NCBI GenBank assembly: GCA_025927795.1
Contig: JAICKT010000102.1
Span: 1 to 11,858, forward strand
Direction: 5' to 3'
DNA length: 11,858 bases
Source of the DNA: Parafilimonas sp.
Lineage (GTDB): Bacteria > Bacteroidota > Bacteroidia > Chitinophagales > Chitinophagaceae
A program made the translations under genes and the position numbers. Each line of letters begins with the position of its first letter. Position 1 is the stretch's first letter. Below are positions 1-6,696 of this stretch, piece after piece. Below the pieces are notes generated by a model. It did not search any database. It was not told the origin of the DNA and worked only from the letters and a program-made list of their open reading frames with translations.

Positions 1-104
1 ACAGAACATTTTTTAACTGCATCAATTATATAAGAAGGCATGCATTGCAATGCAGCTTCATCATCATACAAAAAAACCGGAATAAGATAAATTACTGCAG
101 CCAT
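1..104 (-). CDS. SAM-dependent methyltransferase, RsmI-like tetrapyrrole methylase family (5' part only)
   Basis: Only the first 34 codons are present; the gene runs off the left edge. The translation begins MAAVIYLIPVFLYDDEA and continues with a PSYIIDAVKKC segment. This resembles the N-terminus of the short RsmI-like SAM methylases common in Bacteroidota (a YLIP strand, then a helix ending just before the usual 'vfivENeRtaRrf' segment, which lies outside the window). Relatives in this superfamily methylate 16S rRNA or tetrapyrroles; the substrate of this one cannot be told from the fragment. The ATG (104-102) shares one base with the TGA of the upstream EI24-like gene (TGATG), so the two are probably translationally coupled in one operon. 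The family call is from recognition of a short stretch, hence the moderate confidence. Confidence 0.6.
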   Translation of the reverse strand, partial: MAAVIYLIPVFLYDDEAALQCMPSYIIDAVKKCS

Positions 105-883
105 CAGATATTTGTTTGTGCGATCATTACTTCTTTTATATCATGCAAACTTAAAGTGGCAGCTACAACCGCATAAGCCGGCGCAAGAACCCACCCGATA
201 ACCGGCAGAATATGCATCACATAAAATACTGCGCCATTACCAATTGCAAGCCCTTTATGATTACCGATGAAATAAATGCTGTCTGCCGCTGTTAATTTTT
301 TTCTTTCAAGGCTGTAATCAAGCATTGAAAAACCATAGTAATAACATTCCACCAATAAAGCAAGCAGCGGTGTAAGCCAGCCAACAATTGGTATCAGCGA
401 TAATACAATAATTGAAATCATGTAAACCGATTGCCATAAACTGTTGCGCACCGAAATTTTTATTCCCCGAAAAATATCTTTAATAAATTGTTTTGAATCA
501 AATTCAAATTCTTTATTCCCGATAATCGAATCTGTTTTTTCACTTAGATAGGCATACACTGGCGAGCCTACAATCAGCCATATATATTTAAACAACGAAA
601 AATAAAAAAGCATTTGTATCAGCCAAAGAATAATGCCTGCAACTGTAAATAAAAATCCAAGAAAGCCGGTTCCATATTTATCCAGCCAGGTTTTTAAACC
701 TGTTTTTAAACTCAGCCACTCAATAAATGTGTTTGCCGTTCGGCCAAAAAAATACATGGAGATAATAAACAGCGCTGTATAAATAATGCCCGGAATAATT
801 ATCCATTTCCAAAGCTTATGTTCACGTATAAAATAATGCGCTTTGTAATAGCTTTGAATTGCAATGATTATTTCTTTCAGCAA
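104..883 (-). CDS. EI24 / CysZ-like integral membrane protein
   Basis: The protein is 259 residues with several long hydrophobic segments, at about residues 27-47, 75-105, 150-185 and 215-245, separated by short polar loops. The N-terminal pattern (an amphipathic AIQSYYKAHYFI stretch, a KLWKW motif, then the first membrane helix) and the central WLIQMLFYF and SPVYAYLSEK stretches match the EI24-domain family, which includes the bacterial sulfate permease CysZ. Many Bacteroidota members have no assigned substrate, and nothing here (no cys genes nearby) shows sulfate transport. No in-frame ATG lies near the N-terminus; the best start is TTG at 883-881, since the frame is closed by a TAA at 904-902. 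It is divergent from the glycosylase gene with only 36 bp between them, so the two promoters must be compact or overlap. It overlaps the downstream methylase start by one base. Confidence 0.75.
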   Translation of the reverse strand: MLKEIIIAIQSYYKAHYFIREHKLWKWIIIPGIIYTALFIISMYFFGRTANTFIEWLSLKTGLKTWLDKYGTGFLGFLFTVAGIILWLIQMLFYFSLFKYIWLIVGSPVYAYLSEKTDSIIGNKEFEFDSKQFIKDIFRGIKISVRNSLWQSVYMISIIVLSLIPIVGWLTPLLALLVECYYYGFSMLDYSLERKKLTAADSIYFIGNHKGLAIGNGAVFYVMHILPVIGWVLAPAYAVVAATLSLHDIKEVMIAQTNI

Positions 884-919
884 GGCGAATAATTTTGAAC
901 TTTAAATGTAAAAGAATTG

Positions 920-1591
920 ATGATTAAATCTAAACTTAAAACGGAAGAACAAAAATTTTTAGCATCACTTAAACTATTGAATGAAAATTTTTATACACGA
1001 AAAGATGTTGTAAAAATTGCAAAAGAATTATTAGGAAAAGTTATTGTTACTTATTTTGATGAACAACTTACTGCAGCACGCATTACAGAAACAGAAGCAT
1101 ATAATGGTGCAGTTGATAAAGCATCGCATGCCTACAATAATCGGCGTACAAAACGTACAGAAATTATGTATTCAGGTGGTGGTGCGGCGTATGTGTATTT
1201 ATGTTATGGCATCCATCATTTGTTTAATGTTGTAACAAACATGAAAGATGTGCCGCATGCAATTTTAATTCGTGCAGCAGAACCGTTGATTGGAATTGAT
1301 GTTATGCTGCAGCGAACGCATAAAAAGAAATTGGATGCTACATTAACCAGCGGGCCAGGCAACGTATCTAAAGCATTAGGCATTTACACACATCATACAG
1401 GTATTGATTTGCGAAGTGAATTTTTTTTTATTGCAGAAGATGGTTATAAACTTTCAAAAAATAAAATAATTACTACAAAAAGAATTGGCGTTGATTATGC
1501 TGCTGAAGATGCTTTACTTCCTTATCGTTTTATTATAAAAGATAATCTATACATAAGTGGAAAGAAATTAGCAAATGCGCCATTTGAGTAA
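920..1591 (+). CDS. mpg: DNA-3-methyladenine glycosylase (AAG/MPG family)
   Basis: This base-excision-repair enzyme removes alkylated purines such as 3-methyladenine. The protein is 223 residues from ATG 920. A TTG three bases upstream (917) could extend it by one residue, but the ATG is preferred. The AAG fold begins near residue 20 with NENFYTRKDVVKIAKELLGK, so the first 20 or so lysine-rich residues are an extra tail. Active-site features are intact. ITETEAY carries the general base Glu59 and Tyr61 (equivalent to human E125 and Y127). His70 lies in KASHAY (human H136). The YVYLCYGIHH segment carries the aromatic pocket residue Tyr93. RAAEP and TSGPGNVSKALGI are the later conserved blocks. 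The gene is divergent from the EI24-like gene and is followed 78 bp later by pyrD on the same strand. Confidence 0.93.
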   Translation: MIKSKLKTEEQKFLASLKLLNENFYTRKDVVKIAKELLGKVIVTYFDEQLTAARITETEAYNGAVDKASHAYNNRRTKRTEIMYSGGGAAYVYLCYGIHHLFNVVTNMKDVPHAILIRAAEPLIGIDVMLQRTHKKKLDATLTSGPGNVSKALGIYTHHTGIDLRSEFFFIAEDGYKLSKNKIITTKRIGVDYAAEDALLPYRFIIKDNLYISGKKLANAPFE

Positions 1592-1625
1592 ATGAGTAAG
1601 TAAATAAACGGGAGTAATTACTGAT

Positions 1626-1652
1626 GTTTCACATTGACGATTGACGCTTCAC
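1626..1652 (+). repeat. short degenerate heptamer tract just upstream of pyrD
   Basis: Four near-repeat units occur in a row: GTTTCAC (1626-1632), ATTGAC (1633-1638, one base short), GATTGAC (1639-1645) and GCTTCAC (1646-1652). The spacing is 7 bp apart from one missing base. The tract ends 17 bp before the pyrD ATG at 1670 and would occupy its leader. It contains a TTG (1634) that opens the pyrD frame, but this is unlikely to be the real start. It is one of three heptamer tracts in the window. Confidence 0.5.
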
Positions 1653-1669
1653 GTTATTATCTTCGCAGC

Positions 1670-2740
1670 ATGTTCTATCCTGCACTTCGCAAACTGCTTT
1701 TTCTTTTTCCAACTGAAGATGTGCATTATTTTTCCATGAACTGTCTAAGAACTGCATGCAGTGTTTCTTCTGTAAAACAAATAATTGAAAAAGGTTTTCA
1801 GTATAATCATGCATCATTACAAAAAAATATTTTCGGGTTAACTTTTAAAAACCCTGTTGGCTTGGGTGCGGGCTTTGATAAGAATGCTTTGTATTTAAGA
1901 GAACTTGAAGCGTTGGGTTTTGGTTTTATTGAAACGGGAACAGTTACACCCAAGCCGCAAAGCGGTAATGATAAACCTCGCTTATTTCGTTTGCCAAAAG
2001 ATAGAGCTTTAATTAATCGAATGGGTTTTAATAATGATGGTGTTGATGAAATTAGAAAACGCCTTGAGCATTGGGAAACTCAAAACTCAAAACTGAAAAC
2101 TGAAAACTTTATTATCGGTGGTAACATTGGGAAAAATAAAGTAACTGCGAACGAAGAAGCGTATAAAGATTATGAAGTTTGTTTTAGTGAATTATTTAAT
2201 TGTGTTGATTATTTTGTTGTGAATGTGAGTTCACCCAACACACCGGGTTTGCGTGAATTACAGGAAAAAGAATCCCTCAGAAAAATTTTATCTCAACTAC
2301 AAAACATTAATTATGGAAAGCAAAAACAAAAGCCTCTGCTTTTAAAAATTGCGCCTGATTTAATTCAAACGCAATTAGATGATATAATTAATCTTGCTTT
2401 TGAAACAAAACTCGATGGCTTGGTTGTAACGAATACAACGATTGAAAGAAATAATCTTCTTACAGATAAAAAAGAAATTGAAAAAATGGGAGCTGGCGGT
2501 TTAAGCGGAAAACCGTTACAAAAAAAATCAACTGAAATTTTGAAATACATCATACAAAATTCAAACAATAGAATTCCGGTAATTGCAAGCGGCGGAATTT
2601 TTACTGGTGATGATGCTATTGAAAAATTAAATGCGGGTGCATCACTTGTGCAGGTATGGACGGGTTTTATTTATGAAGGTCCATCCATCGTAAAAAAAAT
2701 AAATAAGCAACTTATTAAATCAGGCATTCAATTTTCTTAA
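1670..2740 (+). CDS. pyrD: dihydroorotate dehydrogenase (quinone), class 2
   Basis: This enzyme oxidises dihydroorotate to orotate in pyrimidine synthesis, passing electrons through FMN to membrane quinone. The protein is 356 residues from ATG 1670. The frame stays open upstream to a TTG at 1634, but the class 2 family begins at the FYPALRKLLFLFPTEDVHYF helix pair, which is the membrane-associating segment, so the ATG is chosen. Diagnostic blocks are KNPVGLGAGFDKN (61-72), the ETGTVTPKPQSGN FMN/substrate loop (88-100), INRMGFNNDG (115-124), GGNIGKNK (150-157), NVSSPNTPGLR (185-195) with catalytic Ser188 as in E. coli Ser175, VVTNTT (252-257), and ASGGIFTG (306-313) for phosphate binding. Residues 135-146 (WETQNSKLKTEN) are an extra loop encoded by a heptamer tract, at a place where relatives are shorter. 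The 3' end overlaps the convergent RluA-type gene by 21 bp. Confidence 0.95.
   Translation: MFYPALRKLLFLFPTEDVHYFSMNCLRTACSVSSVKQIIEKGFQYNHASLQKNIFGLTFKNPVGLGAGFDKNALYLRELEALGFGFIETGTVTPKPQSGNDKPRLFRLPKDRALINRMGFNNDGVDEIRKRLEHWETQNSKLKTENFIIGGNIGKNKVTANEEAYKDYEVCFSELFNCVDYFVVNVSSPNTPGLRELQEKESLRKILSQLQNINYGKQKQKPLLLKIAPDLIQTQLDDIINLAFETKLDGLVVTNTTIERNNLLTDKKEIEKMGAGGLSGKPLQKKSTEILKYIIQNSNNRIPVIASGGIFTGDDAIEKLNAGASLVQVWTGFIYEGPSIVKKINKQLIKSGIQFS
2074..2108 (+). repeat. five-unit heptamer tandem tract inside pyrD
   Basis: Five 7-bp units end in ACT: GGAAACT, CAAAACT twice, then GAAAACT twice. They encode residues 135-146 of PyrD, just before the conserved GGNIGKNK block, so the extra residues probably sit in a surface loop. 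Positions 2082-2099 (AAAACTCAAAACTGAAAA) are identical to the reverse complement of 4249-4266 in the rluB-type gene. Confidence 0.8.
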
Positions 2741-3427
2741 CTGCTGCAATGTTGCTTTTAAATCTTTTGGTAACGGCGCTTCAAAAAAATATCCTTTATT
2801 ATTTAAATTAAATTTTAAAGAAGCCGCATGTAAGGCAAGCCTTGATAAAATTGGTTTCTCTGTTTCTTCTTTTTTAGAAAGATGATACTTAGGTTTTAAT
2901 GCTGATAAATAAACAGGTTGTGATGAACCATATAATTCATCACACACAATTGGGTTGCCGATATATTGTGCATGCACACGAATTTGATGTGTTCTTCCTG
3001 TATGAATATTAAATTCTACCCACGAAAAGCCTTTAAAATTTTCAAGCACTTTATATTCTGTAAGTGAAGGTTTGCCAGAATTATCAACAGACATTTTATT
3101 ACCAGAAGAATGACGTTTTAATGCAACTTCAATTTTTCCCTGTGCAGGTGAAATGTTTCCATGCACCAACCCGTAATAAATTTTTTCTGTAACGCGATTT
3201 TCAAAAAGCTGCGAGAGTTCTTTGTGCGTGTTTTCATCTTTTGCAAAAACAATTAAACCGCTGGTATCTTTATCTAAACGGTGCACCGTAAAAATTTCTC
3301 CGTGTTTCTCCTGCAAAATTGTTTTCAGCGAAATTTCTTTCCCCTCTCTGTCAGGAATGCTTAATAAACCCGAAGGCTTATTAATCGCGACCAAAAAATC
3401 ATCTTCAAAAATTATTTCAAATCTCAT
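2720..3427 (-). CDS. RNA pseudouridine synthase, RluA family (no S4 domain)
   Basis: Enzymes of this family isomerise specific uridines in 23S rRNA or tRNA to pseudouridine. The protein is 235 residues from an ATG at 3427-3425. It opens with the FEDDFLVAINKPSGLLSIP strand-turn, then HRLDKDTSGLIVFAK (49-63) with the catalytic Asp52, then a YYGLVHG block, and HTGRTHQIRVHAQYIGNPIVCDELYG as the RNA-binding and C-terminal active-site block. There is no N-terminal S4 domain and the length is short, as in RluA or TruC rather than RluC/RluD. The target uridine cannot be assigned from sequence alone. It lies 31 bp downstream of the RluB-type gene on the same strand and probably shares its transcript. 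Its last 21 bp overlap the convergent end of pyrD. Confidence 0.9.
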   Translation of the reverse strand: MRFEIIFEDDFLVAINKPSGLLSIPDREGKEISLKTILQEKHGEIFTVHRLDKDTSGLIVFAKDENTHKELSQLFENRVTEKIYYGLVHGNISPAQGKIEVALKRHSSGNKMSVDNSGKPSLTEYKVLENFKGFSWVEFNIHTGRTHQIRVHAQYIGNPIVCDELYGSSQPVYLSALKPKYHLSKKEETEKPILSRLALHAASLKFNLNNKGYFFEAPLPKDLKATLQQLRKLNA

Positions 3428-3458
3428 CTTAAATCTATTAATCCCTCCAAATCATGGC

Positions 3459-4457
3459 TCAGACTTTCTTTACAAAACTTTGATTCATGTATTTGAGCAA
3501 ACGAATTTCTTTCTCATTTAAAAAGCGCCATTTACCACGGTCAACATTTTTTTTTGTGAGATTAGCAAATAAAACACGGTCAAGATTTTTTACATCATAT
3601 CCTAAATGCTCAAACATGCGGCGTACAATACGATTTCTTCCGCTATGAATCTCTATACCAATTACAGATTTATCTTTTTTATCAACGTAACCAACAGAAT
3701 CTGCAAGGATAAATCCATCTTCTAATTGTACTCCTGATAAAAGACTTTCAAAATCTTTTTTCTGCAATGGTTTATCCAGTTTTACTTCATACACTTTTTT
3801 TACTTCAAAAGAAGGATGCGTAAGCTTTTGCGTGAGGTCGCCATCATTTGTTAATAATAAAACACCGGTTGTATTTCTGTCTAACCTGCCAACCGGAAAA
3901 ACTCTTTCATCTGTTGCCTGCTGAATTAAATCGAAAACAGTTTTTCTGCCGTGTGTATCTTTTGCAGTGGTAATGTAATCTTTTGGTTTATTCAATAAAA
4001 TATAAACAAGATTTTTTTGAAGATGCAATGGCTTGTTATTAAAAACAACTTTATCATTCGAATGTACTTTGTAACCCGGCTCATAAACAAAATCACCATT
4101 CACTTTTATTTTTCCTTCTTTCACAAGCTCTGCTGCTTCTCTGCGTGAACAAATGCCTGCATGCGCGATGAATTTATTCAAAGGCATTTCGGTTGCAGTT
4201 TGCGGGTTACTGGTTACAGGTTTCTGATTTCTGGTTTCCGGTTTTCGATTTTCAGTTTTGAGTTTTAAGCTTTGCGGATTTTCTAATTTCTGATTTCTGA
4301 TTTCAAATTCCTTATTCGCTGCTTCGTATTTTGTACTTGGTACTTCATACTTTTTATTTCTTTCTTCTTTCCATTTTCGCTTCTCCTGCCGGATTGCTTC
4401 TTTCTTCTTTGCGCCTTTTTCTTTGTTGATAAATTTATCAAACGAATGTTGTTTCAT
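3459..4457 (-). CDS. rluB: 23S rRNA pseudouridine synthase, RsuA/RluB type, with S4 domain and repeat-built linker
   Basis: The protein is 332 residues from ATG 4457-4455. Residues 1-33 form a basic tail (FDKFINKEKGAKKKEAIRQEKRK region). Residues 34-89 are a low-complexity linker rich in K, N, E, T, P and Q. An S4 RNA-binding domain follows at about 91-140 (MPLNKFIAHAGICSRREA, then VNGDFVYEPGYKV). The synthase domain starts near LLNKPKDYITT; GRLDRNTTG (190-198) holds the catalytic Asp193, and IHSGRNRIVRRMFEHLGY is the conserved C-terminal block. The family modifies 23S or 16S rRNA; RluB is preferred over RsuA from overall resemblance, but the target is inferred. N-terminal extensions are common in Bacteroidota members. 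Here the linker is exactly coterminous with a 24-unit heptamer DNA tract. An internal start at Met91 would give a bare S4-synthase, but the conserved basic tail argues for the long form. Confidence 0.88.
   Translation of the reverse strand: MKQHSFDKFINKEKGAKKKEAIRQEKRKWKEERNKKYEVPSTKYEAANKEFEIRNQKLENPQSLKLKTENRKPETRNQKPVTSNPQTATEMPLNKFIAHAGICSRREAAELVKEGKIKVNGDFVYEPGYKVHSNDKVVFNNKPLHLQKNLVYILLNKPKDYITTAKDTHGRKTVFDLIQQATDERVFPVGRLDRNTTGVLLLTNDGDLTQKLTHPSFEVKKVYEVKLDKPLQKKDFESLLSGVQLEDGFILADSVGYVDKKDKSVIGIEIHSGRNRIVRRMFEHLGYDVKNLDRVLFANLTKKNVDRGKWRFLNEKEIRLLKYMNQSFVKKV
4191..4358. repeat. 24-unit degenerate heptanucleotide tandem tract inside rluB
   Basis: Reading the plus strand in 7-bp steps from 4191 gives 24 units with no break. 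In the first 12 units (4191-4274) every unit has T at position 4, and 11 of 12 have TT at positions 3-4; examples are GGTTACT, GGTTACA, GATTTCT, GGTTTCC and AGTTTTG. In the last 12 units (4275-4358) every unit ends in T, and most end in ATT or ACT; examples are TCTAATT, TCTGATT (twice), TTGTACT and TGGTACT. Neighbouring units usually differ by one to three bases. The total of 168 bp is 56 codons, so the reading frame of rluB is kept (residues 34-89). The encoded peptide shows a weak 7-residue echo (KYEVPST then KYEAANK). Confidence 0.88.
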
Positions 4458-4491
4458 GTGGAGGTTTTAGCCACACAAATTTCGATGTTTT
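4426..4491. repeat. left copy of a direct repeat: rluB 5' end and leader
   Basis: Two blocks recur in the same order and orientation at 6665-6717. The first is 4426-4448, a 23-nt identical block beginning with the perfect 16-bp palindrome TTGATAAATTTATCAA. The second is 4476-4491, CAAATTTCGATGTTTT, with one mismatch to the right copy. The spacing between blocks is 13 bp longer here than in the right copy. This copy covers the first codons of the intact rluB-type gene and its leader. The two copies bracket the duplicated hydrolase genes. Confidence 0.75.
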
Positions 4492-4564
4492 AAATCAGCT
4501 TGTTTTAAAAATATGAAACCAGAATTTTAGATAAAGCCAATGCCCAATGCAAATAAATCCATAA

Positions 4565-5434
4565 TTATTTATGATACTTTAAAAGCCATTGATAAAAATT
4601 AATGCCTTTGTTATTTTTAGTCCATGTAGGATCATATGCTTCATACCAGGCACTGTGGCCAACGCCTTCTAAAGAAGCTAAACTTGCAGTAATGGGAGGT
4701 TTATTTGTATTTATCGTATCGGTATAGTTAACTGCAAGTCCGTAGAAAGAGTCATCGGTGCCGCAAATATTCCAGCACGCAATTCCATATTTATCAACAT
4801 TAGGTATTTTGTCCGGATGATCTGCACCCGCACTGCTAACGGGACCAATAGCTGCAAATTGTTTACATAAACTGGTATCATCAGTTATACAACTCCATAA
4901 ACCCCAGCCTCCGCAACTTAATCCCGTTATGTAAACGCGTTTGTTATTTATATTATACTTGTTCTTTAATTCATTCAACATTACTTTTATAGCAGGGGCA
5001 CTCCAACCCCAGGTTTTAGGCTCGTTTTTGGTTGGAGAGAAAACGATAAATTTATATTTTTTGCCATCAACAGGATTTACAGCTTCAGCATCCCAACCGT
5101 CAGCAATACGCCTTGCTACAGTTTCACTATTTAATAATATACTTATATCCGATGATCCATTTTGCCCTCTGCCCCCAAGACAAATTAATAGGGGATATCC
5201 ACCTGATAGGTTTGCGTCATAGTTGCGAGGCAGCCATAACAATGCTTTTGAAGTTGGATAATAATAATCACCTGTTTTTAAAGTGATAACCTGTTGCCTG
5301 CCCACAATTTTTGTTGTTGTAGAAAGACTAACTTCTGAAGCTGCTACAGTTGGAGTAGTTAAATTTTCTTTTGCGCAGCCATACATACAAATAACATACA
5401 GGGCGGTAATTATACCGTAAACGATTGTTTTCAT
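4565..5434 (-). CDS. secreted/lipoprotein alpha/beta hydrolase, predicted-peptidase/esterase type (copy 1)
   Basis: The protein is 289 residues from an ATG at 5434-5432. A short basic start and hydrophobic stretch ends in MYGC at residue 20, a weak lipobox, so it may be lipid-anchored or simply exported. A Ser/Thr-rich spacer follows. The catalytic part looks like the COG4099 'predicted peptidase'/PHB-depolymerase-like group: LLWLPRNYD, PLLICLGGRGQNG (oxyanion region, with LGG in place of the usual LHG), FSPTKNEPKTWGW, YNINNKRVYITGLSCGGWGLW with nucleophile Ser173, then WNICGTDDSF, and GVGHSAW with His260. The paralogue has Ala at the first Asp of GTDDS, so the triad acid is more likely Asp228 than Asp227. 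The substrate is unknown; an ester or peptide of extracellular polymer origin is only a guess. There are no SusC/SusD genes or regulators beside it. Confidence 0.8.
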   Translation of the reverse strand: MKTIVYGIITALYVICMYGCAKENLTTPTVAASEVSLSTTTKIVGRQQVITLKTGDYYYPTSKALLWLPRNYDANLSGGYPLLICLGGRGQNGSSDISILLNSETVARRIADGWDAEAVNPVDGKKYKFIVFSPTKNEPKTWGWSAPAIKVMLNELKNKYNINNKRVYITGLSCGGWGLWSCITDDTSLCKQFAAIGPVSSAGADHPDKIPNVDKYGIACWNICGTDDSFYGLAVNYTDTINTNKPPITASLASLEGVGHSAWYEAYDPTWTKNNKGINFYQWLLKYHK

Positions 5435-5570
5435 AAAAATTAAAAAGTGATGAGGATTAACAATTTAACTCAAAGCATATTTATAATAAACGGTTTTTAA
5501 ATCAGCTCTTTTAAAAAATAAATCAACAAATTTTAAACAACTAAAACGATAATTAAAGCAATACCATAAG

Positions 5571-6446
5571 CTATTGACCACTTTTGCGATACTGTAACAG
5601 CCATTGATAAAAATTGATCCCGTTTCTGGTCCAGTTCGGGTTATAAGCCTCAACCCAAGCACTATGTCCAACGCCATCCAACCCGGTTAATGTTGCAGAT
5701 ATAGGTGGCTTGTTTGTGTTTATAGTTTTTGTATAATTAACTGCAAGTCCGTAAAAGGAATCAGCAGTACCGCAAATATTCCAGCACGCAATTCCATATT
5801 TATCAACATTAGTTATTTTATCAGGATGATCTGCACCTGCACTGCTAACTGGGCCAATCGCCGCAAATTGTTGACATAAACTTTCATCATCAGTTATACA
5901 ACTCCACAAACCCCAGCCTCCTGCACTTAAACCTGTTATATAAACCCTGTGATTATTTATATTATATTTTTTCTTTAGTTCACTCAACATTACTTTTATT
6001 GCGCTTGCACTCCAGCCCCAGCTATGAGGTTCATCTTTGGTTGGAGAGAACACTATAAACTTATAATTTCTGCCATTAACAGGATTTACGGCTTGGGCAT
6101 CCCATCCGTCCGCGATACGTTTTGCTACAGTTTCAGTATTTAATAATATTCTTATATCAGATGATCCGTTTTGTCCTCTGCCGCCCAGGCAAATTAATAG
6201 CGGGTATCCCCATTCGCTTTTTTTATCATAATTTTTTGGTAACCATAGTAAAGCCTGCGATGTTGGATAATAATAATCTCCTGTTTTTATAGTGATAACC
6301 TGTTGCCTGCCTACAATTTTTGTTTTCGAAAGACTAACTTCTGAAGTTGATACCGCTGCAGTTGGAGAAGATAAATTTTCTTTTGTGCAGCCACATATAG
6401 AAATAATACACAAAGCGGCAACTATACCGTAAGGGATTGTTTTCAT
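5571..6446 (-). CDS. secreted/lipoprotein alpha/beta hydrolase, predicted-peptidase/esterase type (copy 2)
   Basis: This 291-residue paralogue of the downstream hydrolase is alike along its whole length, at roughly three quarters identical residues by eye. The export signal ends in SICGC (Cys20), a somewhat better lipobox than in copy 1. The nucleophile motif is the more typical GLSAGGWG (Ser174); the triad acid is probably Asp229 in CGTADS, and the His is His261 in GVGHSAW. Differences cluster in the N-terminal spacer (30-45), the loop after KNYD (75-80) and the C-terminus, where this copy carries an extra SGQ. Both copies keep all catalytic residues, so both are probably active. The gap to copy 1 is 136 bp and carries duplicated flank sequence, so each copy may have its own leader. 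Function beyond hydrolase is not assigned. Confidence 0.8.
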   Translation of the reverse strand: MKTIPYGIVAALCIISICGCTKENLSSPTAAVSTSEVSLSKTKIVGRQQVITIKTGDYYYPTSQALLWLPKNYDKKSEWGYPLLICLGGRGQNGSSDIRILLNTETVAKRIADGWDAQAVNPVNGRNYKFIVFSPTKDEPHSWGWSASAIKVMLSELKKKYNINNHRVYITGLSAGGWGLWSCITDDESLCQQFAAIGPVSSAGADHPDKITNVDKYGIACWNICGTADSFYGLAVNYTKTINTNKPPISATLTGLDGVGHSAWVEAYNPNWTRNGINFYQWLLQYRKSGQ

Positions 6447-6651
6447 AAAGATTAATAAATTGAAAGGGTTAACAATTAACTCAAAGCTTGTTTATAACAA
6501 ACGGTTTTTAAGATGGCGAAATTTTAGCAAATTTTATACCAAGAACAAAATTTCTACATAATAAAAAATAAAAAATTGTACTATGAAAATTAGTTTATAG
6601 TTGTTTATACTTTAAGTTTCAGCGCGATTTTACTTATTAGGATAACTTTTT

Positions 6652-6696
6652 TTAATCTTTCTTATTGATAAATTTATCAAACGAATGATTCTTCAT
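6652..6696 (-). pseudogene. relic of the rluB 5' end (14 codons, then stop)
   Basis: From an ATG at 6696-6694 the minus strand reads MKNHSFDKFINKKD and then TAA. The intact rluB-type protein starts MKQHSFDKFINKEK. A 23-nt block is identical in the two copies, and a leader block upstream (6702-6717) also matches, so this is a truncated duplicate and not chance. It has no downstream S4 or synthase sequence and cannot encode a functional enzyme. Confidence 0.75.

Larger units (their letters stand above)
4488..6505. repeat. tandem duplication of about 1 kb carrying the hydrolase genes
   Basis: Two units of about 1,010 bp lie head to tail: about 4488-5497 and 5497-6505. Besides the two hydrolase coding regions, the flanks match. 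The 3' flank motif TTTTAAATCAGCT plus a nearby TTTTAAAAA stretch occurs at 4488-4512 and again at 5498-5520. The 5' flank (TTAACAAT, AACTCAAAGC, then TAAACGGTTTTTAA or CAAACGGTTTTTAA) occurs at about 5457-5500 and 6464-6508. Boundaries are approximate because the flanks have diverged. Confidence 0.75.

Noticed and set aside
1634..1669. TTG-initiated 12-residue extension of PyrD
   Set aside because: The extension is encoded by the heptamer tract and is not like the family N-terminus; ATG 1670 gives the normal start and length.
4191..4358. The heptamer tract as a CRISPR array or integron attC-like site
   Set aside because: The units are 7 bp and directly adjacent, with no spacers; there are no long repeats, no hairpin-forming arms, and no cas or integrase gene nearby.
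5465..5677. A 70-codon minus-strand frame overlapping the end of hydrolase copy 2
   Set aside because: It lies mostly in another frame of the hydrolase gene and in the intergenic flank, with no recognisable motif.
4565..6446. The hydrolase pair as a polysaccharide utilisation locus
   Set aside because: No SusC/SusD pair, glycosidase or regulator is present in the window, and the hydrolases are not recognisable carbohydrate esterases.
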